A stretch of 38,982 nt of DNA, from positions 1 through 38,982 of the forward strand of contig CATJCJ010000300.1 of the NCBI GenBank assembly GCA_949738935.1, given 5' to 3'. The notes beneath the pieces were generated by a model that made no database searches, was not told the origin of the DNA, and saw only the letters and a program-made list of their open reading frames with translations. Position 1 is the first letter of the stretch; every line of letters starts with the position of its first letter. Below, in pieces: positions 1 through 7,509 of the stretch. The position numbers and the translations under genes were made by a program. Source of the stretch: an uncultured Eubacteriales bacterium (GTDB taxonomy: Bacteria; Bacillota; Clostridia; Lachnospirales; CAG-274).

Positions 1-66
1 AGAAAACAATCAATGTATTTATAAGTGTAGAAATATTTTTATTATATTTAATTTATTTATTTTATC

Positions 67-106
67 AGAGCATATCTGAAAACTAAAATATGAACAAAAA
101 ATCATA
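67..106 (+). repeat. Partial copy of palindromic repeat family R1
   Basis: This stretch shares the arm of the R1 element: GAGC-AT-TCTGAAAACTAAAATATG followed by AACAAAAAATCA. Matching arms occur at 8715-8752 and inside the full copies at 6994-7140 and 26108-26248. Only one arm is recognisable, so it is a half element or a diverged copy. It lies in the 256-bp spacer before the FecR gene. A TATAAT at 187-192 could be a -10 element for that gene, but I see no convincing -35. Confidence 0.5.
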
Positions 107-256
107 ATTTTGCTTTATGAATGTATTCAATCATTTTAAATTATTAAAGTTCCATGTATCTTTAATAATGAGTATGTTTTTTTAGATATAATCTGAATTA
201 TTAAAATTATGTTTTACATATCTATGGATTTTTATTTTATAAAGGAGGTAATGGGT

Positions 257-2830
257 ATGCTGAAAAAACTGTCAAAGTTTAAAATCATTCTTTTAGCTAT
301 TGTTTTAGTTGTTGTTTCAGTAGGTGTGATATGTAGTATATTTAGCTTTGGAGAAAAGTCATATCGTTCTGTTAAAATTGTTGAGACCGAGGGAAATGTT
401 ACTATAGAACGTGATGATGTTGGAGAACTTGCTGCTGGAACAAATATGAATCTTGTTTTTGGAGATAAAGTTATGACGGATGAAGATTCATATGCCGTTT
501 TACTATTAGATACAGATAAATATGTTTACCTTGACTCAAAAGGTGAAATTAAGGTCATGTCTGAGGGAGATGAAACAAAAGGAAAAATTCAAATACAACT
601 TGAAAAGGGAACTATTTTAAATGAAATACAAAATCCTCTTAAAAAAAATTCATCTTATGAAATTAGAACACCTAACGCTACAATGTCTGTAAGAGGAACT
701 GTGTTCGAAACTCGAAGAAATGTTGATGATAAAAATATTGAATTGTTTGTATATGATGGAAGTGTTGCTCTTGGTTTAGGTAATAAAGAAGATATTCTTT
801 ATAAAAAGGGTGAGTATACAAAATTTGAAGATAATGAAAATCCAAAGTTTATTATTGAGCGTGCTGATATAACGGATGATTTGATGAATCCACGAGTTAA
901 AGAAAAACTTGATGAAATTTTAAATCAAGGTAGAGATATTGAAACGGGAAATTTGGAGTCTCAAGATAAAATTATTTTGAATAAATCTGAAAATTCTAGT
1001 GATGATAAGAATACTCTTGAAAATAGGGATGTTAATGATAATTTATCAAGCAATCTAAATAATTTGGAAAATGTAAACTATCAAATAAGTCAAGATTTTA
1101 ACAATGAAAATATAAACGATGAAAATGGAAACAGTAAAATAAACCAAAGTTCTAATAGCGGAAATAATAAACTAAATCAAAGCTCTAATAATGTAAATAA
1201 CAGAGTTAGTTATGGCTTTAATGATGTAAATAGTAAGGTTGGTCAGAGTTCTGACAGCGGAAATAATGGAATTAATCAGAGTTCTGACAGCGGAAATAAT
1301 AGAATTAGTCAAGGCTCTAACAATAGAAGTAATGTGAGAAATCAAGGTTCTAATGGTATAAATAGTGAGGAGAATAAGACCTCTAATAATAATTCAAATA
1401 TGAATAAAACTAATATCAACAATAAAAATAATGTTTCAAAAAATCAATTAGAACAAACAGGTTTGCAAAATCAAAATAATATTTCCGCAGTTGATAATAA
1501 AAAAAATAATGATGTTTCTAAAAATGTGGATTTGGATAAAAATACTTCTTCTATAAAATCAAATTCATCAGTAAGTTATGGAAGAAGAAGTTCTGGTTCA
1601 TCAAAACATGCAAGCTCAGTTGATACTTCTGTTGTTACAACAGAAACATACATTGAAACTGTTACGGAAAACAGCAGTGTTTCCAATGTGGAAGAAAATA
1701 GTGTGGAGCAAACAACAAAATCTTCTTCGAACACAGTGGAAGAAACAACAAAGTTTTTATTAAGCGAAACTGAAAATACGACAGAGAAAACAACAAACAG
1801 TTCATCAAGTGAAATTGAAAATACGACAGAGAAAACAACAAACAGTTCATCAAGTGAAATTGAAAATACGACAGAGAAAACAACAAACGGTTCATCAAGT
1901 GAAATTGAAAATACAACAGAGAAAACAACAAACGGTTCGTCAAGTGAAATTGAAAATACAACAGAGAAAACAACAAACGGTTCATCAAGTGAAACTGAAA
2001 ATACAACAGAGAAAACAACAAACGGTTCATCAAGTGAAACTGAAAATTTAACAGAGGTAACAACTGAATTATCATCAGATGAAGTTGAAAGTTCAACAGA
2101 GAAAGTTACTGATGATGTTACTGATTCTTCTGAAAATACTACTGAAGATATTTCTGAGGAAAAGTCTGATGAAACGGAAAATTCGACATCAGAACCTACA
2201 GTTGACCCATCTGAAAGTGAAACAGAAAGTGTGACGGAAGGTACAACGGATGATCAGCCTATAGAAGATACGAGTCAAAATGAAGATGAAAGCAAGAAAT
2301 CTGTTGAAATTAAACAAATATTGTTCCCTGTTGTTTCTGATGATGTTTTAGCATCAGGTCAGGCTATACAATTAAATAACAAAGTTTATGAAGCTTATAA
2401 TTATAAAACTAATGTTGGAAATAAACTCAAAAAACAAAGTACTTTATTTTTGAGAACGGAATTATCATGGATTTCTGAAAACTTATCATTAGTTTTGAAT
2501 TTGGATTTTTATAACTGGTATAGTCATGGCTCAAATCATCCTTGGGATTTTAAAAATGATAGAGTTTTAGGAGCGACCAATTTGTATGGCTCTTGGAAAA
2601 ATAGAAAGACGGGTGAAATATATTATCCTGTTATATTTAATGTAGATAGTGATTCTGGTAAGTTTTGTGTTAGAGAAGGATGTAATGTTGAGATTACTCC
2701 GGAAATAAAAGAGGGTTATATTTTTAAATATTGGAAAACTGAGGCTGGTGAAATTTGGGACGGTATAGTTGATGGTCCTGAATATCTTACTCCGGTATGG
2801 GAGGAAAATAGTGGAGATGTTAACAGGTAA
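257..2830 (+). CDS. FecR-domain membrane-anchored surface protein with repeat stalk
   Basis: The start at 257 is chosen because AAAGGAGGT (241-249) sits 7 bases upstream; the ATG at 251 is too close. The 857-residue product has a Lys-rich N terminus and one membrane segment (about 9-30), so the rest is probably extracellular. Residues about 38-195 form a FecR-type domain with the signature VRGTVF at 145-150. An Asn/Ser-rich region follows, with seven 11-residue units (296-372). Next comes a Thr/Glu/Ser-rich stalk with seven 15-residue units (503-607). The C-terminal part (about 775-850), including KEGYIFKYWKTEAG, resembles an InlB B-repeat-like fold. No LPXTG sorting motif is visible at the C terminus, so anchoring is by the N-terminal helix. 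FecR domains elsewhere act as periplasmic or extracellular signal relays. Here the next gene, overlapping by 14 bases, is a CHASE2 cyclase, which suggests the pair senses an envelope or extracellular cue. The ligand is unknown. Confidence 0.8.
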   Translation: MLKKLSKFKIILLAIVLVVVSVGVICSIFSFGEKSYRSVKIVETEGNVTIERDDVGELAAGTNMNLVFGDKVMTDEDSYAVLLLDTDKYVYLDSKGEIKVMSEGDETKGKIQIQLEKGTILNEIQNPLKKNSSYEIRTPNATMSVRGTVFETRRNVDDKNIELFVYDGSVALGLGNKEDILYKKGEYTKFEDNENPKFIIERADITDDLMNPRVKEKLDEILNQGRDIETGNLESQDKIILNKSENSSDDKNTLENRDVNDNLSSNLNNLENVNYQISQDFNNENINDENGNSKINQSSNSGNNKLNQSSNNVNNRVSYGFNDVNSKVGQSSDSGNNGINQSSDSGNNRISQGSNNRSNVRNQGSNGINSEENKTSNNNSNMNKTNINNKNNVSKNQLEQTGLQNQNNISAVDNKKNNDVSKNVDLDKNTSSIKSNSSVSYGRRSSGSSKHASSVDTSVVTTETYIETVTENSSVSNVEENSVEQTTKSSSNTVEETTKFLLSETENTTEKTTNSSSSEIENTTEKTTNSSSSEIENTTEKTTNGSSSEIENTTEKTTNGSSSEIENTTEKTTNGSSSETENTTEKTTNGSSSETENLTEVTTELSSDEVESSTEKVTDDVTDSSENTTEDISEEKSDETENSTSEPTVDPSESETESVTEGTTDDQPIEDTSQNEDESKKSVEIKQILFPVVSDDVLASGQAIQLNNKVYEAYNYKTNVGNKLKKQSTLFLRTELSWISENLSLVLNLDFYNWYSHGSNHPWDFKNDRVLGATNLYGSWKNRKTGEIYYPVIFNVDSDSGKFCVREGCNVEITPEIKEGYIFKYWKTEAGEIWDGIVDGPEYLTPVWEENSGDVNR
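1142..1372 (+). repeat. Seven in-frame 33-bp repeats (11-residue units) in the FecR protein
   Basis: Seven consecutive 33-base units encode degenerate copies of an NQSS-x-SGNN-x-x pattern, for example NQSSNSGNNKL and NQSSDSGNNRI. The fourth and fifth units are nearly identical at the DNA level; the others have diverged. The low-complexity Asn/Ser composition fits a flexible extracellular linker. Confidence 0.75.
1763..2077 (+). repeat. Seven in-frame 45-bp repeats (15-residue units) in the FecR protein
   Basis: Six nearly identical 45-base units followed by a diverged seventh encode SE(T/I)ENTTEKTTN(S/G)SS. Units differ only by a few substitutions (I/T, S/G, acg/aca), which indicates recent tandem expansion. 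There are no spacers, so this is not a CRISPR array. The repeat is Thr/Ser/Glu-rich, as in wall-spanning stalks, and its copy number is likely to vary between strains. Confidence 0.9.
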
Positions 2831-4628
2831 TAAAAAAAAGTATAAGTTATTTGTTATAATTTTAATATCAATTGTGGTTGCCGTCCTTACTTGGGCGGCT
2901 CCGCTTAAATCGGTTGAATATTGGTTTTCTGATTTGCTTTTTGTTAGACAACAAAATCCTGATAACAGGATAAAAATTATTGGTATTGATGAAAAAAGTT
3001 TACAGGAAATGGGACCTTTTCAAGAATGGACAAGACAGCAGTCGGCGGACTTATTGAAAGTATTTGATACTGAGTATAGACCGGCTGTTGTCGCTTTTGA
3101 TATAAATTATTTTGGTGAGCGTGATGAGAAGGGTGATTTGGCGTTTGCGGAATGTTCAAAAAATCTTCAAAATGTTATTACAGCTTCACACGTTAATTTT
3201 TCAACAAAACTCCAATTGGATGATAATGGAGAAAGAAGTATTAATAATGTATATATTGAACAAATTGAAACTCCTTATGAGGAGTTAATGAAAGTTACCA
3301 AAAATGGATTTACGAATGTGATTCAAGATGATGATAATTATGTGAGAAGGTCTGTTTATAAAGTTTTTTATGATAATAAGGAGAATTATAATTTTGCTTA
3401 TGAAATATATAAAATGTATAAAGAACTGAAAAATGAAGAAATATTTGAACCTGAAACTGATGAAAATGGTGTATATGGTTTTGATTACACAACACAACAG
3501 GGTATTTATGAGATTTATTCATATAGTGATATTTTAAATGGAAAATGTGATTTGAAAGCGTTTAAAGATAGTATTGTCTTTGTTGGGGCATATTCTTCAG
3601 GAATGATGGATCAATATTTGGCGCCTATTTCAAAAGGTACTGTTATGAATGGTGTTGAGGTTCAGGCAAATCATTTAAACGCGTTGCTTGATGAGAGAAC
3701 TTTTGTTGAAATTTCTTCTTTATTGAATGCTTTGGCGACTGCTTTAATAGTTGGAGTATTTCTTTTTTTGATTCTTAATCTTAAAATACCTTACGGAGTT
3801 GTTTTTGGAGTTATCTTTGTATTGTTTTCTATTGGGACATCAATAGTTTTATATAGAGCCGGAATATATTGGCGCTGTTGGAATGCTGTATTTTTTGTAA
3901 TTCTTATAACTTTGTTTAAAATAATATATGGATATTTTCAAGAAAGAATTAATCAAATAAGAATTTTGGATATGTTTAGAAAGTATATCGCTCCTCAGGT
4001 GGTTGATGAACTCGCCAAAAATAAAAATTTTCATATTGAACTTGGCGGGATTACAAAAGATGTAGCTGTGTTGTTTATTGATATTAGAGGATTTTCTTCT
4101 ATGTCTGAAATTATGCCGCCGGAAAAAGTAATTGAGGTTTTAAACAAATACTTTGATTTAGTTACAAATGCTATATTTAATAACGAAGGAATGCTTGATA
4201 AATTTATAGGTGACGCGGTTATGGCTGTATACAACGCTCCTTTAGATATTGATGATTATGAAAAAAAAGCTATTAAAACTGGTTTGGAAATAGTTAAGGC
4301 TCTTAAAAAACTTAATAAAGAACTTAAAGAGGAAAATGGAACGGAAATCGCTTGTGGAATTGGCATTCATTGTGGTAAAGCTGTTGTTGGAAATATCGGA
4401 TGTGCCTATAGGATGGATTATACAGTTATAGGTGATACGGTTAATATCGCTGAACGTTTGGAGGGTATCGCTAAAGGAGGTGTAATTAATATTAGTCAAG
4501 AATTATACGATAGAGTGAAAGATGAATTTTCGGCAAAGCCTAAAGGTGCTTGTATGCTCAAAGGAAAACGTAAAGAAGTTATGGTGTATGAAATGGAGGC
4601 GGCTTCTGATGAATCAGAAAATTGCTGA
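2817..4628 (+). CDS. CHASE2-domain class III adenylate/guanylate cyclase
   Basis: The start at 2817 overlaps the FecR gene by 14 bases; an ATG at 2769 in the same frame lies deep inside the FecR gene and lacks a ribosome binding site. The 603-residue product has an N-terminal membrane helix (about 9-27), an extracellular CHASE2 domain (about 30-295), three further membrane helices (about 305-380) and a cytoplasmic class III cyclase domain (about 410-595). Catalytic signatures are intact: metal-binding D422 in FIDIRGFS and D466 in KFIGDAVMAVY, adenine-selecting K462, and the VNIAER stretch with N543 and R547. The position that is Asp in class IIIa enzymes is T536 (YTVIGDT), a class IIIb feature favouring ATP. 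The predicted reaction is ATP to cAMP, controlled from outside. Such cyclases are uncommon in Clostridia. The substrate assignment is inferred, not proven. Confidence 0.88.
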   Translation: MLTGNKKKYKLFVIILISIVVAVLTWAAPLKSVEYWFSDLLFVRQQNPDNRIKIIGIDEKSLQEMGPFQEWTRQQSADLLKVFDTEYRPAVVAFDINYFGERDEKGDLAFAECSKNLQNVITASHVNFSTKLQLDDNGERSINNVYIEQIETPYEELMKVTKNGFTNVIQDDDNYVRRSVYKVFYDNKENYNFAYEIYKMYKELKNEEIFEPETDENGVYGFDYTTQQGIYEIYSYSDILNGKCDLKAFKDSIVFVGAYSSGMMDQYLAPISKGTVMNGVEVQANHLNALLDERTFVEISSLLNALATALIVGVFLFLILNLKIPYGVVFGVIFVLFSIGTSIVLYRAGIYWRCWNAVFFVILITLFKIIYGYFQERINQIRILDMFRKYIAPQVVDELAKNKNFHIELGGITKDVAVLFIDIRGFSSMSEIMPPEKVIEVLNKYFDLVTNAIFNNEGMLDKFIGDAVMAVYNAPLDIDDYEKKAIKTGLEIVKALKKLNKELKEENGTEIACGIGIHCGKAVVGNIGCAYRMDYTVIGDTVNIAERLEGIAKGGVINISQELYDRVKDEFSAKPKGACMLKGKRKEVMVYEMEAASDESENC

Positions 4629-6105
4629 TAGAGTTTTGGAAATTGGAATTCAGCTTTCCGCGGAACGAGATTATGATACATTACTTACCAAAATTGTCGA
4701 CTGTGCTATGGAAATAACAAATTGTGACGGCGGAACTCTTTATATGTATAATGACGGCGTTCTTAGATTTTGTGTTACTAAAAATAAATCTTTAAATATT
4801 GAACAGGGTCTTAAAGATGATGAATTTTATCCTGCTGTTTTGATGAAAGACGAAAATATATGCGCTTACTCAGCTATTCACAAAAGAATGCTTAATATTA
4901 AAGATGCTTATGAAAGCGATGAGTTTGATTTTAGTGGCCCAAGAAATTATGATAAATTGACAAAATATAGAACTAAATCTATACTTGTGGTACCTTTGGT
5001 TAATAATGAGGATAGATTGATTGGAGTTATTCAGCTTATTAACGCTATTGATGAAAATGGAAATATTATTCCTTTTTCAAAAGATTTTGAGGTAGTTATA
5101 AAGTCGCTCGCTTCTCAAATGGCTATTGCTCTTTCTAATATGAAGTATGTACAGGAAATGGAGGATTTAATGATTTCTATTACTCAATCTTTTACTGATG
5201 CCATTGATAAGAGAAATCCTTATAATTATTATCATTCTAGAAATGTTTTTCTTTATACCAAAATTTTAGTAAACTATATAAATGAATTACATGAAAAAGG
5301 AGAATGTGAAAAGTTTTTTGATGTTTATAATAAAAGAGAACTTGAACTCGCCGCTTTAATGCATGATATAGGAAAAATTGTTATTCCTCAAGAAATAATT
5401 AATAAGTCAACTCGTTTGGGAGATAAAATTGAAACAATTATTCAACGTTTTGATTATTTAAAATGTTTATATAAAATAGATTATTTATCAAATGAAATTT
5501 CAGAAGAGGAATGGCTTAAAATTCAAGATGAATTGGAAGAGGCTAAGAGAGAAATAAAAGATATCAATACGAAAAATTTTTTGGATAAAGAACGAATTGA
5601 TTATATTAATAATATTGCTAAGAAGTACCATAAAAATCTTGATGGAGAAAAGATATATTATTTAACGCCTTTGGAGGCGGAATCTCTTTCTGTTATTCAA
5701 GGAAATCTTACCGAAGCTGAACGAGAAATTATAAATTCTCATGTTGTATATACGGAAAAATATCTTAATAATATGACATTAGGAAAAAGATTCTCAAGTA
5801 TTGGTAAATGGGCGGGGGCTCATCACGAGTTACTTGATGGAAGCGGATATCCAAGAGGTTTAAAGGGAGATGAGATTGCTTTTGAATCAAGAATATTGAC
5901 GGTTATTGATATTTTTGAGGCTTTAACTTCAAACGATAGGCCATATAAAAAAGCTATGGATAAGGAAAACGCTTTTAACATTTTGCATAAAATGGCTGAT
6001 GAAAATAAAATTGACAAATATATTTTAAGTTTATTTGAAACAGCTATTAAATTGAAAAATGATGATTTGGAAAAAAGTAATTTATTTGAAGAGGTGAAAT
6101 CATGA
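4609..6105 (+). CDS. GAF-HD-GYP domain cyclic dinucleotide phosphodiesterase
   Basis: The start at 4609 follows GGAGG (4595-4599) and overlaps the cyclase gene by 20 bases. The 498-residue soluble protein has an N-terminal GAF domain (about 10-185), then a short helix and an HD-GYP domain. Metal and catalytic residues are present: HDIGK (H252-D253), a later SHVVYTEKYL histidine, HHE (405-407) and DGSGYP (410-415). The family hydrolyses cyclic di-GMP, and some members 3',3'-cGAMP. Between HDIGKIVIPQEIINKS and the LTEAERE helix there is an insertion of roughly 95 charged, helical residues absent from the compact canonical domain. The GAF domain could bind a cyclic nucleotide, perhaps the product of the neighbouring cyclase; that link is inference from the operon. 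Confidence 0.87.
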   Translation: MNQKIADRVLEIGIQLSAERDYDTLLTKIVDCAMEITNCDGGTLYMYNDGVLRFCVTKNKSLNIEQGLKDDEFYPAVLMKDENICAYSAIHKRMLNIKDAYESDEFDFSGPRNYDKLTKYRTKSILVVPLVNNEDRLIGVIQLINAIDENGNIIPFSKDFEVVIKSLASQMAIALSNMKYVQEMEDLMISITQSFTDAIDKRNPYNYYHSRNVFLYTKILVNYINELHEKGECEKFFDVYNKRELELAALMHDIGKIVIPQEIINKSTRLGDKIETIIQRFDYLKCLYKIDYLSNEISEEEWLKIQDELEEAKREIKDINTKNFLDKERIDYINNIAKKYHKNLDGEKIYYLTPLEAESLSVIQGNLTEAEREIINSHVVYTEKYLNNMTLGKRFSSIGKWAGAHHELLDGSGYPRGLKGDEIAFESRILTVIDIFEALTSNDRPYKKAMDKENAFNILHKMADENKIDKYILSLFETAIKLKNDDLEKSNLFEEVKS

Positions 6106-6887
6106 TTGCGATAATACCTGAATTAAATCATTTAGATGACTGTGTTGAGTTTGCCGAAAAGAATTCTTTAGGATTTGAGTATAATGATTTTTGTGAGCCT
6201 TGTATTTTAGATGATAAAGAGGAAGTTAAAAAAAGAGTACATATATATAAAAAATTAAATAGAAATTGTAAAAAAGATACTTTACATGGTGCTTTTTATG
6301 ACACTATACATTTTAGCTTCGATGAAAAAATAAGAAATCATAGTGTATATAGAATGCGACAATCTGTTGAAATTGCTGAGGAACTTGGCTGCAAAGGAGT
6401 TGTTTTTCATACTAATATAAGTCCAAGTTTTGCTTTTTCGGAAGAATATTTTAAAGAATGGCTTGAAAAAAGTGAAATCGCGTTGAGAAAACTTTTTGAC
6501 TGTGGAAACAATGTTGAAATATATTTTGAAAATATGCTTGATGATAGTCCTGAATACTTGTTTCGGCTTTCTGAAATTATGAAGTATGAAAAAAGGTTTG
6601 GAGTTTGTCTTGATATCGCTCATTTAATTGTTATGAGCAGAAACTCCGAAATATGGTTTCAAAAACTCGCTCCATTTATAAAGCACTTTCATTTTAATGA
6701 CAATAATTTAGTTTATGATGAACATATGATTATAGGAAAAGGAAAAATTGATTGGAAGTATATTTCATCACTTTTGAAAAAATATAATCTTTTTGACGAC
6801 AATGTCAGTAAACTTATAGAGGTAAAAGGATTACAAAGTTCAAAGGAGAGTTTAAAATATATTAAAGAAAATAAATTGTTTTTATAA
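6102..6887 (+). CDS. Sugar phosphate isomerase/epimerase-like TIM-barrel protein
   Basis: The gene overlaps the HD-GYP gene by four bases (ATGA), with GAGGTG just upstream. The 261-residue product has the xylose isomerase-like / AP endonuclease family 2 TIM-barrel pattern. Candidate metal ligands are the Glu in IYFENML, Asp and His in CLDIAHL, HFHFND, and the final Glu in LIEVKG. Members act as sugar or inositol isomerases, epimerases or dehydratases; the substrate cannot be read from the sequence. It is the last gene of the four-gene signalling unit, and why a metabolic fold belongs there is unclear. No strong terminator follows. Confidence 0.72.
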   Translation: MIAIIPELNHLDDCVEFAEKNSLGFEYNDFCEPCILDDKEEVKKRVHIYKKLNRNCKKDTLHGAFYDTIHFSFDEKIRNHSVYRMRQSVEIAEELGCKGVVFHTNISPSFAFSEEYFKEWLEKSEIALRKLFDCGNNVEIYFENMLDDSPEYLFRLSEIMKYEKRFGVCLDIAHLIVMSRNSEIWFQKLAPFIKHFHFNDNNLVYDEHMIIGKGKIDWKYISSLLKKYNLFDDNVSKLIEVKGLQSSKESLKYIKENKLFL

Positions 6888-6993
6888 AATATTTTCAAAA
6901 AGCAATACATCATAAAACAAGAGACGAAATAATTAATTGTGTAAATGTCAATAATAATAAAACAGAAAGTTTGACAATAAAAGGGAGTGTTTC

Positions 6994-7140
6994 TTAGAAC
7001 CTGTTTAAAATCTAAAAGAAGCCTGTCTTAAAAACACAATATGCACAAAAGATCAGTGAAAATAAAATCATTTTGGGGCGTAATGATATTATTTTCACTG
7101 ATTTTTTGGATATTTTAATAGTTTTAAGACAGGCTCTAAA
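6994..7140 (+). mobile_element. MITE-like palindromic element, family R1, complete copy
   Basis: Imperfect terminal inverted repeats, TTAGAACCTGTTTAAAA on the left against TTTAGAGCCTGTCTTAAAA read inward from the right, enclose a long internal hairpin whose arms contain CAGTGAAAATA and TATTTTCACTG. The same element in the opposite orientation lies at 26108-26248. It has no coding capacity, so it would need a transposase in trans. I could not identify a clear target-site duplication. Confidence 0.75.
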
Positions 7141-7158
7141 GTCTAATAAAAAAACAAT

Positions 7159-7305
7159 CACGCAAATCAATTTTTAAAAAATATTAAATATTTACAATAT
7201 TTTTTAAAATACTGGTTGGGCGCTGCTCAAACCCGTTCGCTTTTTTGAAAAAAAGCGGAGCAAAAACTTTATTTCAGCTTTGACGAACAAAAATTGATTT
7301 GTGTG
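7159..7305 (+). mobile_element. MITE-like palindromic element, family R2
   Basis: The ends are CACGCAAATCAATTTTT (7159-7175) and its inverse (7289-7305), matching at 16 of 17 positions. The inside contains GGGCGCTGCTC and a small hairpin of CGC(T)n/(A)nGCG type. A third copy of the end sequence stands alone at 28023-28038. There is no open reading frame of note. Confidence 0.6.
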
Positions 7306-7323
7306 AAAAATAATTTTTTTATA

Positions 7324-7357
7324 TTGTGCGAAAAGGAAAATTATGATATTATATAAT
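7324..7357 (+). promoter_or_regulatory. Candidate sigma-A promoter for the GH105 gene
   Basis: TTGTGC at 7324-7329 is separated by 17 bases from TATTAT (7347-7352), with an overlapping TATAAT at 7352-7357. It lies about 150 bases upstream of the GH105 start, just beyond the R2 element. It is plausible by match only. Confidence 0.35.
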
Positions 7358-7509
7358 TGTAGTGAATTTATGCTTGTTCTTAAAAGGGTTTCAATGATTG
7401 AATGTTTATAATGAGTATTGATTTTTATGAACACTTTTTTGCAGTGTATATTTTCTTAAATGTATGTTTTACATATAAAAATATTATTTTTAAAGGAGAG
7501 TTTTTTATT

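Larger units (their letters stand above)
6888..7509. other. Non-coding spacer carrying two palindromic elements
   Basis: This 622-bp spacer separates the signalling unit from the GH105 gene. It holds two separate MITE-like palindromes (6994-7140 and 7159-7305) and a candidate promoter (7324-7357). Short open frames here, on either strand, run through the palindromes and have no ribosome binding sites. I see no RNA gene. Confidence 0.7.

Noticed and set aside
1763-2077. Repeat tract considered as a CRISPR array
   Set aside because: The units are contiguous 45-bp copies without spacers, in frame with a gene, and no cas genes are near.
1662-2096. A 144-codon open frame on the minus strand and an 80-codon frame on the plus strand across the FecR repeats
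   Set aside because: They are shadow frames created by the 45-bp repeat, with no ribosome binding site and monotonous Phe/Leu or Lys/Gln repeats.
257-2830. The FecR protein as a sortase-anchored wall protein
   Set aside because: The C terminus ends in VWEENSGDVNR with no LPXTG, hydrophobic segment or positive tail; the N-terminal membrane helix explains anchoring.
7204-7434. A 76-codon minus-strand open frame across the R2 element
   Set aside because: No ribosome binding site; it runs through the palindrome and has no recognisable domain.
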